A stretch of DNA of 64,000 nucleotides from Blastomussa wellsi (lineage: Eukaryota; Cnidaria; Anthozoa; Scleractinia; Plerogyridae): the NCBI GenBank assembly GCA_947652115.1, contig OX393573.1, forward strand, positions 8,499,268-8,563,267, given 5' to 3'. Below, one piece after another: positions 41,594 to 51,090 of this stretch. How positions within the stretch are numbered: position 1 is the stretch's first letter; each line of letters opens with the position of its first letter. The notes below the pieces were generated by a model that did not search any database, was not told the DNA's origin, and saw only the letters and a list, made by a program, of their open reading frames with translations. Both the position numbers and the translations under genes were made by a program.

Positions 41594-44500
41594 ATCGGCT
41601 GAAATTAAAGCGCAAATTTGCGCGCAGTGTTCTTATGACGAGAACATCGTAATTTCAACGATTCGCGGCACCCGCAATTTTTTAGCAAAAAATGAAATTT
41701 TTCGGGAGGCCAAAAAGTCATTTTTTGGAACTTCGTCCGAATCGGCTGAAATTAAAGCGCAAATGTGCGCGCAGTGTTCTTATGACGAGAACATCGTAAT
41801 TTCAACGTTTCGCGGCACCCGCAATTTTTTAGCAAAAAATGAAATTTTTCGGGAGGCCAAAAAGTGATTTTTTTGAACTTCGTCCGAATCGGCTGAAATT
41901 AAAGCGCAAATGTGCGCGCAGTGTTTTTATGACGAGAATATCGTAATTTCAACGGTTCGCGGCACCCGCAATTTTTTAGCAAAAAATGAAATTTTTCGGG
42001 AGGCCAAAAAAGTGATTTTTTGGAAGTTCGTCCGAATCGGCTGAAATTAAAGCGCAAATGTGCGCGCAGTGTTCTTATGACGAGAACATCGTAATTTCAA
42101 CGTTTCGCGGCACCCGCAATTTTTTAGCAAAAAATGAAATTTTTCGGGAGGCCAAAAAAGTGATTTTTTGGAAGTTCGTCCGAATCGGCTGAAATTAAAG
42201 CGCAAATGTGCGCGCAGTGTTCTTATGACGAGAACATCGTAATTTCAACGTTTCGCGGCACCCGCAATTTTTTAGCAAAAAATGAAATTTTTCGGGAGGC
42301 CAAAAAGTGATTTTTTGGAAGTTCGTCCGAATCGGCTGAAATTAAATCGCAAATGTGCGCGCAGTGTTCTTATGACGAGAACATCGTAATTTCAACGTTT
42401 CGCGGCACCCGCAATTTTTTAGCAAAAAATGAAATTTTTCGGGAGGCCAAAAAGTGATTTTTTGGAACTTCGTCCGAATCGGCTGAAATTAAAGCGCAAA
42501 TGTGCGCGCAGTGTTCTTATGACGAGAACATCGTAATTTCAACGTTTCGCGGCACCCGCAAATTTTTAGCAAAAAATGAAATTTTTCGGGAGGCCAAAAA
42601 GTGATTTTTTGGAAGTTTGTCCGAATCGGCTGAAATTAAAGCGCAAATGTGCGCGCAGTGTTCTTATGACGAGAACATCGTAATTTCAACGTTTCGCGGC
42701 ACCCGCAATTGTTTAGCAAAAAATGAAATTTTTCGGGAGGCCAAAAAGTGATTTTTTGGAACTTCGTCCGAATCGGCTGAAATTAAAGCGCAAATGTGCG
42801 CGCAGTGTTCTTATGACGAGAACATGGTAATTTCAACGTTTCGCGGCACCCGCAATTTTTTAGCAAAAAATAAAATTTTTCGGGAGGCCAAAAAGTGATT
42901 TTTTGGAAGTTCGTCCGAATCGGCTGAAATTAAAGCGCAAATGTGCGCGCAGTGTTCTTATGACGAGAACATCGTAATTTCAACGTTTCGCGGCACCCGC
43001 AATTTTTTAGCAAAAAATGAAATTTTTCGGGAGGCCAAAAAGTGATTTTTTGGAAGTTCGTCCGAATCGGCTGAAATTAAAGCGCAAATGTGCGCGCAGT
43101 GTTCTTATGACGAGAACATCGTAATTTCAACGTTTCGCGGCACCCGCAATTTTTTAGCAAAAAATGAAATTTTTCGGGAGGCCAAAAAGTGATTTTTTGG
43201 AACTTCGTCCGAATCGGCTGAAATTAAAGCGCAAATGTGCGCGCAGTGTTCTTATGACGAGAACATCGTAATTTCAACGTTTCGCGGCACCCGCAATTTT
43301 TTAGCAAAAACTGAAATTTTTCGGGAGGCCAAAAAGTGATTTTTTGGAAGTTCGTCCGAATCGGCTGCAATTAATGCGCAAATGTGCGCGCAGTGTTCTT
43401 ATGACGAGAACATCGTAATTTCAACGTTTCGCGGCACCCGCAATTTTTTAGCAAAAAATGAAATTTTTCGGGAGGCCAAAAAGTGATTTTTTGGAAGTTC
43501 GTCCGAATCGGCTGAAATTAAAGCGCAAATGTGCGCGCAGTGTTCTTATGACGAGAACATCGTAATTTCAACGTTTCGCGGCACCCGCAATTTTTTAGCA
43601 AAAAATGAAATTTTTCGGGAGGCCAAAAATTCATTTTTTGGAAGTTCGTCCGAATCGGCTGAAATTAAAGCGCAAATGTGCGCGCAGTGTTCTTATGACG
43701 AGAACATCGTAATTTCAACGTTTCGCGGCACCCGCAATTTTTTAGCAAAAAATGAAATTTTTCGGGAGGCCAAAAAGTGATTTTTTGGAAGTTCGTCCGA
43801 ATCGGCTGAAATTAAAGCGCAAATGTGCGCGCAGTGTTCTTATGACGAGAACATCGTAATTTCAACGTTTCGCGGCACCCGCAATTTTTTAGCAAAAAAT
43901 GAAATTTTTCGGGAGGCCAAAAAGTGATTTTTTGGAACTTCGTCCGAATCGGCTGAAATTAAAGCGCAAATGTGCGCGCAGTGTTCTTATGACGAGAACA
44001 TCGTAATTTCAACGTTTCGCGGCACCCGCAATTTTTTAGCAAAAAATGAAATTTTTCGGGAGGCCAAAAAGTGATTTTTTGGAAGTTCGTCCGAATCGGC
44101 TGAAATTAAAGCGCAAATGTGCGCGCAGTGTTCTTATGACGAGAACATCGTAATTTCAACGTTTCGCGGCACCCGCAATTTTTTAGCAAAAAATGAAATT
44201 TTTCGGGAGGCCAAAAATTCATTTTTTGGAACTTCGTCCGAATCGGCTGAAATTAAAGCGCAAATGTGCGCGCAGTGTTCTTATGACGAGAACATCGTAA
44301 TTTCAACGTTTCGCGGCACCCGCAATTTTTTAGCAAAAAATGAAATTTTTCGGGAGGCCAAAAAGTGATTTTTTGGAACTTCGTCCGAATCGGCTGAAAT
44401 TAAAGCGCAAATGTGCGCGCAGTGTTCTTATGACGAGAACATCGTAATTTCAACGTTTCGCGGCACCCGCAATTTTTTAGCAAAAAATGAAATTTTTCGG

Positions 44501-46779
44501 GAGGCCAAAAAGTGATTTTTTGGAAGTTCGTCCGAATCGGCTGAAATTAAAGCGCAAATGTGCGCGCAGTGTTCTTATTACGAGAACATCGTAATTTCAA
44601 CGTTTCGCGGCACCCGCAATTTTTTAGCAAAAAATGAAATTTTTCGGGAGGCCAAAAATTCATTTTTGGAACTTCGTCCGAATCGGCTGAAATTAAAGCG
44701 CAAATGTGCGCGCAGTGTTCTTATGACGAGAACATCGTAATTTCAACGTTTCGCGGCACCCGCAATTTTTTAGCAAAAAATGAAATTTTTCGGGAGGCCA
44801 AAAATTCATTTTTGGAACTTCGTCCGAATCGGCTGAAATTAAAGCGCAAATGTGCGCGCAGTGTTCTTATGACGAGAACATCGTAATTTCAACGTTTCGC
44901 GGCACCCGCAATTTTTTAGCAAAAAATGAAATTTTTCGGGAGGCCAAAAAAGTGATTTTTTGGAAGTTCGTCCGAATCGGCTGAAATTAAAGCGCAAATG
45001 TGCGCGCAGTGTTCTTATGACGAGAACATCGTAATTTCAACGTTTCGCGGCACCCGCAATTTTTTAGCAAAAAATGAAATTTTTCGGGAGGCCAAAAAGT
45101 GATTTTTTGGAAGTTCGTCCGAATCGGCTGAAATTAAATCGCAAATGTGCGCGCAGTGTTCTTATGACGAGAACATCGTAATTTCAACGTTTCGCGGCAC
45201 CCGCAATTTTTTAGCAAAAAATGAAATTTTTCGGGAGGCCAAAAAGTGATTTTTTGGAACTTCGTCCGAATCGGCTGAAATTACAGCGCAAATGTGCGCG
45301 CAGTGTTCTTATGACGAGAACATCGTAATTTCAACGTTTCGCGGCACCCGCAAATTTTTAGCAAAAAATGAAATTTTTCGGGAGGCCAAAAAGTGATTTT
45401 TTGGAAGTTTGTCCGAATCGGCTGAAATTAAAGCGCAAATGTGCGCGCAGTGTTCTTATGACGAGAACATCGTAATTTCAACGTTTCGCGGCACCCGCAA
45501 TTGTTTAGCAAAAAATGAAATTTTTCGGGAGGCCAAAAAGTGATTTTTTGGAACTTCGTCCGAATCGGCTGAAATTAAAGCGCAAATGTGCGCGCAGTGT
45601 TCTTATGACGAGAACATGGTAATTTCAACGTTTCGCGGCACCCGCAATTTTTTAGCAAAAAATAAAATTTTTCGGGAGGCCAAAAAGTGATTTTTTGGAA
45701 GTTCGTCCGAATCGGCTGAAATTAAAGCGCAAATGTGCGCGCAGTGTTCTTATGACGAGAACATCGTAATTTCAACGTTTCGCGGCACCCGCAATTTTTT
45801 AGCAAAAAATGAAATTTTTCGGGAGGCCAAAAAGTGATTTTTTGGAACTTCGTCCGAATCGGCTGAAATTAAAGCGCAAATGTGCGCGCAGTGTTCTTAT
45901 GACGAGAACATCGTAATTTCAACGTTTCGCGGCACCCGCAATTTTTTAGCAAAAAATGAAATTTTTCGGGAGGCCAAAAAGTGATTTTTTGGAACTTCGT
46001 CCGAATCGGCTGAAATTAAAGCGCAAATGTGCGCGCAGTGTTCTTATGACGAGAACATCGTAATTTCAACGTTTCGCGGCACCCGCAATTTTTTAGCAAA
46101 AACTGAAATTTTTCGGGAGGCCAAAAAGTGATTTTTTGGAAGTTCGTCCGAATCGGCTGCAATTAAAGCGCAAATGTGCGCGCAGTGTTCTTATGACGAG
46201 AACATCGTAATTTCAACGTTTCGCGGCACCCGCAATTTTTTAGCAAAAAATGAAATTTTTCGGGAGGCCAAAAAGTGATTTTTTGGAAGTTCGTCCGAAT
46301 CGGCTGAAATTAAAGCGCAAATGTGCGCGCAGTGTTCTTATGACGAGAACATCGTAATTTCAACGTTTCGCGGCACCCGCAATTTTTTAGCAAAAAATGA
46401 AATTTTTCGGGAGGCCAAAAATTCATTTTTTGGAACTTCGTCCGAATCGGCTGAAATTAAAGCGCAAATGTGCGCGCAGTGTTCTTATGACGAGAACATC
46501 GTAATTTCAACGTTTCGCGGCACCCGCAATTTTTTAGCAAAAAATGAAATTTTTCGGGAGGCCAAAAAGTGATTTTTTGGAAGTTCGTCCGAATCGGCTG
46601 AAATTAAAGCGCAAATGTGCGCGCAGTGTTCTTATGACGAGAACATCGTAATTTCAACGTTTCGCGGTACCCGCAATTTTTTAGCAAAAAATGAAATTTT
46701 TCGGGAGGCCAAAAATTCATTTTTGGAACTTCGTCCGAATCAGCTGAAATTAAAGCGCAAATGTGCGCGCAGTGTTCTT

Positions 46780-48730
46780 ATTACGAGAACATCTGTAATT
46801 TCAACGTTTCGCGGCACCCGCAATTTTTTAGCAAAAAATGAAATTTTTCGGGAGGCCAAAAAGTGATTTTTTGGAAACTTCGTCCGAATCGGCTGAAATT
46901 AAAGCGCAAATGTCCCGCGCCAGTGTTCTTATGACGAGAACATCGTAATTTCAACGTTTCGCGGCACCCGCAATTTTTTAGCAAAAACTGAAATTTTTCG
47001 GGAGGCCAAAAAGTGATTTTTTTGGAAGTTCGTCCGAATCGGCTGCAATTAAAGCGCAAATGTGCGCGCAGTGTTCTTATGACGAGAACATCGTAATTTC
47101 AACGTTTCGCGGCACCCGCAATTTTTTAGCAAAAAATGAAATTTTTCGGGAGGCCAAAAAAGTGATTTTTTGGGAAGTTCGTCCGAATCGGCTGAAAATT
47201 AAAGCGCAAATGTGCGCGCAGTGTTCTTATGACGAGAACATCGTAATTTCAACGTTTCGCGGCACCCGCAATTTTTTTAGCAAAAAATGAAATTTTTCGG
47301 GAGGCCAAAAATTCATTTTTTGGAACTTCGTCCGAATCGGCTGAAATTAAAGCGCAAATGTGCGCGCAGTGTTCTTATGACGAGAACATCGTAATTTCAA
47401 CGTTTTCGCGGCACCCGCAATTTTTTAGCAAAAAATGAAATTTTTCGGGAGGCCAAAAAGTGATTTTTTGGAAGTTCGTCCGAATCGGCTGAAATTAAAG
47501 CGCAAATGTGCGCGCAGTGTTCTTTATTACGAGAACATCGTAATTTCAACGTTTCGCGGCACCCGCAATTTTTTAGCAAAAAATGAAATTTTTCGGGAGG
47601 CCAAAAATTCATTTTTGGAACTTCGTCCGAATCGGCTGAAATTAAAGCGCAAATGTGCGCGCAGTGTTCTTATGACGAGAACATCGTAATTTCAACGTTT
47701 CGCGGCAACCCGCAATTTTTTAGCAAAAAATGAAATTTTTCGGGAGGCCAAAAAGTGATTTTTTGGAACTTCGTCCGAATCGGCTGAAATTAAAGCGCAA
47801 ATGTTCGCGCAGTGTTCTTATGACGAGAACATCGTAATTTCAACGTTTCGCGGCACCCGCAATTTTTTAGCAAAAAATGAAATTTTTCGGGAGGCCAAAA
47901 AGTGATTTTTTGGAAGTTCGTCCGAATCGGCTGAAATTAAATCGCAAATGTGCGCGCAGTGTTCTTATGACAAGAACATCGTAATTTCAACGTTTCGCGG
48001 CACCCGCAATTTTTTAGCAAAAAATGAAATTTTTCGGGAGGCCAAAAAGTGATTTTTTGGAACTTCGTCCGAATCGGCTGAAATTAAAGCGCAATGTGCG
48101 CGCAGTGTTCTTATGACGAGAACATCGTAATTTCAACGTTTCGCGGCACCCGCAATTTTTTAGGCAAAAAATGAAATTTTTCGGGAGGCCAAAAAGTGAT
48201 TTTTTGGAAGTTCGTCCGAATCGGCTGAAATTAAAGCGCAAATGTGCGCGCAGTGTTCTTATGACGAGAACATCGTAATTTCAACGTTTCGCGGCACCCG
48301 CAATTTTTTGGCAAAAAATGAAATTTTTCGGGAGGCCAAAAAGTGATTTTTTGGAACTTCGTCCGAATCGGCTGAAATTAAAGCGCAAATGTGCGCGCAG
48401 TGTTCTTATGACGAGAACATCGTAATTTCAACGTTTCGCGGCACCCGCAATTTTTTAGCAAAAAATGAAATTTTTCGGGAGGCCAAAAAGTGATTTTTTG
48501 GAACTTCGTCCGAATCGGCTGAAATTAAAAGCGCAAATGTGCGCGCAGTGTTCTTATGACGTAGAACATCGTAATTTCAACGTTTCGCGGCACCCGCAAT
48601 TTTTTAGCAAAAAATGAAATTTTTCGGGAGGCCAAAAAGTGATTTTTTGGAACTTCGTCCGAATCGGCTGAAATTAAAGCGCAAATGTACGCGCAGTGTT
48701 CTTATGACGAGAACATCGTAATTCAACGTT
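46780..48730. other. Indel-rich end of the satellite contig (probable assembly error)
   Basis: About 15 single-base insertions or deletions fall in this stretch, for example ACATCTGTAAT (46790), GGAAACTTC (46875), TCCCGCGCCAG (46912), CGTTTTCGC (47402), TTCTTTATTAC (47520), GGCAACCCG (47705), GCGCAATGTG (48091), GACGTAGAAC (48557) and GTAATTCAAC (48718). The parallel region near 18670-20500 lacks them. Clustering against the gap suggests low-coverage or unpolished sequence. Confidence 0.7.
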
Positions 48731-48957
48731 TCGCGGCACCTGCAATTTTTTAGCAAAAAATGAAATTTTTCGGGAGGCCAAAAAGTGATTTTTTGCAAGT
48801 TCGTCCGAATCGGCTGAAATTAAAGCGCAAATGTGCGTGCAGTGTTCTTATGACGAGAACATCGTAATTTCAACGTTTCGCGGCACCCGCAATTTTTTAG
48901 CAAAAAATGAAATTTTTCGGGAGGCCAAAAAGTGATTTTTTGGAACTTCGTCCGAAT

Positions 48958-48964
48958 GGGCCTT
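48958..48964. mobile_element. MITE-like element, first 7 bases before the assembly gap
   Basis: After CGTCCGAAT the sequence reads GGGCCTT, the first seven bases of the 153-bp element, and then runs into N. The preceding monomers match those leading into the copies at 13316 and 41441 (including the rare GTGCGTGCAG variant), so a further copy almost certainly starts here. Confidence 0.8.
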
Positions 48965-49164
48965 NNNNNNNNNNNNNNNNNNNNNNNNNNNNNNNNNNNN
49001 NNNNNNNNNNNNNNNNNNNNNNNNNNNNNNNNNNNNNNNNNNNNNNNNNNNNNNNNNNNNNNNNNNNNNNNNNNNNNNNNNNNNNNNNNNNNNNNNNNNN
49101 NNNNNNNNNNNNNNNNNNNNNNNNNNNNNNNNNNNNNNNNNNNNNNNNNNNNNNNNNNNNNNNN
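48965..49164. other. Assembly gap of 200 N
   Basis: Exactly 200 N separate satellite from viral-type sequence. The round length suggests a fixed-size scaffolding gap of unknown true length. Reading frames that run through it are meaningless. Confidence 0.98.
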
Positions 49165-49297
49165 ATGGTATCAATTATCTGTAACAAACATTTAATAAAG
49201 AGATATTACTCGATAAAGCATATCAGGGTTTCTTATGCGATCTCGATTGTTAGAACACAGTCTGGGTTTCTTTCACCGAATTGCCTCAGAGTGATTC
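49165..49297. other. AT-rich non-coding flank after the gap
   Basis: About 130 bases with no satellite monomer and no supported gene. A plus-strand AATAAA at 49194-49199 could be the polyadenylation signal of a plus-strand gene ending inside the gap, which would mean viral sequence continues into it. That reading is weak. Confidence 0.4.
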
Positions 49298-49303
49298 TTT
49301 ATT
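49298..49303 (-). terminator. Polyadenylation signal AATAAA
   Basis: TTTATT on the plus strand reads AATAAA on the minus strand, about 15 nt after the TAA stop of the 360-aa gene. It probably serves the 238-aa/360-aa gene pair. Confidence 0.6.
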
Positions 49304-49317
49304 TCGACCTCAAACTG

Positions 49318-50400
49318 TTATATTTCTTTGCATACAGCGCTCAAGTCAAAGCCGTCTTCTTTCGGTATCAAAGCCTTGGTGAACGCTATCACGACAAGTG
49401 TTTGTGTTTGAATGGAGACTCCGGATTCCTTCTCGCGACATGGACGTGGAAGTCGCATCACAAACTCCGGGCGGACGTCTACGAAATCCAAGTCGTGGTA
49501 CATCGAAAAGTCCTCCGACGCGATGTCGCGTCCTTCCCTTGTCAAGAGGGAAAAGTGAAGAGATTTGGTGCGACATACCAGACACATGGGTTGGCACCAG
49601 TGCCATCGAATGTCGTGTCTCTGAACGTCGGCCGTGTCCATATAATCGTGCAATAGACGATAAGGGGGTAATTCAAAAGGTCTGCGACCGTGCATGTTGA
49701 CGAGAAGGCATTCCCCTTGCCAACCCACACAAGGTCTCAGCTGCATCGGATTGAACACGTCGTTCCATTTGAGAGAGAAGACGATTTCCAGGTGACGACG
49801 TGTCATAGGACGTCCGAGTACAGACAGAGAGGAAGGAACGTGCCAGCGGTCGGGTAAGGTATCTTCCTGGAATAGAGGCGCCATGGCTTCTAAATGACAA
49901 CGCAAGGACACGTTGTCGAGCACGTGCTTGATGTTTCGCTTGTCGTACTCGTCTAATTCGCTACAATCACTCACTAGACGAGCCTCGATTGCCGCCTTGT
50001 AATTTTCAAACCATTCGGGATAACCCAGACACTTTCCAGCGTCCCCCATCAAACCGTCGAGGAAGATCGCATCCTCGCCACTGGTCGGTTGAATAGTCAA
50101 AGTGGCATAACCCGTTGTCAGGATGCGTTTCTGGCGCATTTTACTGGCTTCTTCGCCACCGTGAAGTCCTTTGGACACAAATGGTTTCCCATGCGATTTG
50201 ACTCGTTTGGGAGGTCGGAGTTGTCGTGGTCTGCGTATGTATCGAGCATCGCCGGGTTCTTCTCGATTCGGCGGAGGAGGTGGTGCGCGAACTGAGGTGT
50301 TGGTGATTTCCAAAAGACGTTTTAACTGTTTCCGGGTCGTGGGGCAAATGTAGTCGTCGCCATCAGACGGGAGGAGCTCCATTACCTGAAGTGAGCGCAC
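49318..50400 (-). CDS. Unrecognised viral protein with a Cys cluster, 360 aa
   Basis: A 360-residue frame with no credible competitor on the other strand. The N-terminal third is rich in Pro and basic residues (a five-Pro run at 40-44, then an Arg/Lys-rich stretch at about 56-72 that could be a nuclear localisation signal). The C-terminal half looks globular, with a C-x3-C-x2-C cluster at Cys269, Cys273 and Cys276 that could bind metal. The second Met (residue 7, at 50382) is an alternative start. The 5' end overlaps the end of the upstream 238-aa gene by 38 nt (20 nt from the second Met), typical of compact viral genomes. An AATAAA signal follows the stop closely. I do not recognise the family. 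A structural or tegument-type role is only an inference from the company it keeps. Confidence 0.75.
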   Translation of the reverse strand: MRSLQVMELLPSDGDDYICPTTRKQLKRLLEITNTSVRAPPPPPNREEPGDARYIRRPRQLRPPKRVKSHGKPFVSKGLHGGEEASKMRQKRILTTGYATLTIQPTSGEDAIFLDGLMGDAGKCLGYPEWFENYKAAIEARLVSDCSELDEYDKRNIKHVLDNVSLRCHLEAMAPLFQEDTLPDRWHVPSSLSVLGRPMTRRHLEIVFSLKWNDVFNPMQLRPCVGWQGECLLVNMHGRRPFELPPYRLLHDYMDTADVQRHDIRWHWCQPMCLVCRTKSLHFSLLTREGRDIASEDFSMYHDLDFVDVRPEFVMRLPRPCREKESGVSIQTQTLVVIAFTKALIPKEDGFDLSAVCKEI

Positions 50401-51079
50401 TAGATGGCAAGTGGATCTTCTCTAGGGGGTCGGGGTTTCCTAAGAAATCGAGATCTCTCAAAACGGCGTGTTGGACCCTTTCCATTTGGAGACGTTCGTT
50501 CTTGGCATCCTCTAAATGCTGCCGCAACTTTTCGCGGTTCTGCATGAAGAGCAGGAAAGACGCGTGCCGTTCGAGGTCGTTAAAAACGAGCCATTCGTCG
50601 CTGACAATGGCCGTAGCCGTGACCTTTTTCATGGCCTTCACGACACGCTCGGATGACTTGTCCGCGTGTTCGATCATTTCCGTATAGTATTTACGGAGTT
50701 CGGATGTCAATATTCCCTCGGTGTCTTCCGTGTCTACCATTCGTTGCCATTCCTCCTTTTTTTTGGTATTGTTATTAACCAATGTCGTCATTTGGTTCTC
50801 TAATCCTTCCATAACTTGCCGTTGCTTTTTTAGCCGATCGCGCTCGGTCGTCAACTGATTCAGAATACTCTTTTCATCTACGATTGCATATAAAGATCCC
50901 GCATAACGTTTCATTCCAGGTCCGAGAGGAAACTCGTATCCAGCTCGCAAGACATTGGCGGCGTGGGCAAGAAATCGACCCAAGGGGGAGAGGGCTTTCG
51001 ACCACTCTTGATTGCGATTGTCGACCGTTGTCAACGCATCTTCTAAGTTGGGAATCTGGGATAGAGCTGCTCGCATCAT
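50363..51079 (-). CDS. Coiled-coil viral protein, 238 aa, unknown function
   Basis: A 238-residue frame starting with two consecutive Met codons at 51079 and 51076. Residues from about 70 to 120 and again from about 180 to 215 are rich in Glu, Lys, Gln and Leu with heptad-like spacing, predicting coiled coil. No signal peptide or membrane segment is evident. The gene is divergent from the plus-strand coiled-coil gene at 51091 with only 11 nt between the two start codons, so the two must share a very compact promoter or have promoters inside each other's 5' ends. It runs into the 360-aa gene with an overlap, suggesting a shared 3' end. I do not recognise the family. Confidence 0.75.
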   Translation of the reverse strand: MMRAALSQIPNLEDALTTVDNRNQEWSKALSPLGRFLAHAANVLRAGYEFPLGPGMKRYAGSLYAIVDEKSILNQLTTERDRLKKQRQVMEGLENQMTTLVNNNTKKKEEWQRMVDTEDTEGILTSELRKYYTEMIEHADKSSERVVKAMKKVTATAIVSDEWLVFNDLERHASFLLFMQNREKLRQHLEDAKNERLQMERVQHAVLRDLDFLGNPDPLEKIHLPSSALTSGNGAPPV

Positions 51080-51090
51080 CTCGTCTTGCG

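Larger units (their letters stand above)
22236..48600. repeat. Second copy of a duplication of about 20-25 kb within the satellite
   Basis: Nearly every distinctive monomer variant between 1 and about 20500 reappears in the same order here. The offset grows stepwise from 22,235 to 25,626, 26,065, 28,418 and 28,125 bp, and each step is close to a whole number of monomers (sometimes with a 153-bp element). Examples are the TATGACAAGAAC monomer at 19830 and 47970 and the TTTTTTGGCAAAA monomer at 20170 and 48306. This is what segmental duplication followed by local unequal crossing-over would give. The matching stops shortly after 48600. Confidence 0.75.
1..48964. repeat. 147-bp satellite DNA array, about 320 tandem monomers
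   Basis: The whole interval is one head-to-tail tandem repeat. The consensus monomer, counted from the bases, is 147 bp with 28 C and 33 G (41.5% GC) and 13 CpG. Landmarks in order are a TGCGCGCA palindrome, a short dyad GTTCT-7nt-AGAAC, an AT-rich centre with A and T runs, an inverted repeat CCAAAAA-4nt-TTTTTTGG, and a CGTCCGAATCGG segment. Monomers differ by a few substitutions (for example TATGAC/TATTAC/TATCAC, AAGTGA/AAGTCA, GGAACT/GGAAGT/GCAAGT) and by length changes in the T and A runs. Because 147 is a multiple of three, short open frames recur in every monomer. Nearly all are cut by an in-frame TGA, so I treat them as by-products of the repeat. No gene is supported in this stretch. 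It is most simply host heterochromatic satellite. Confidence 0.97.

Noticed and set aside
1..48964. CRISPR array
   Set aside because: Repeats are 147 bp, contiguous, and have no unique spacers.
1..48964. Satellite as the terminal repeat of the virus
   Set aside because: It is very long, carries transposon-like insertions, and shares no sequence with the viral half. Not excluded, but host satellite is simpler.
48907..49656. A plus-strand frame crossing the gap
   Set aside because: It exists only because N is read as open. The part after the gap is antisense to the well-supported 360-aa gene.
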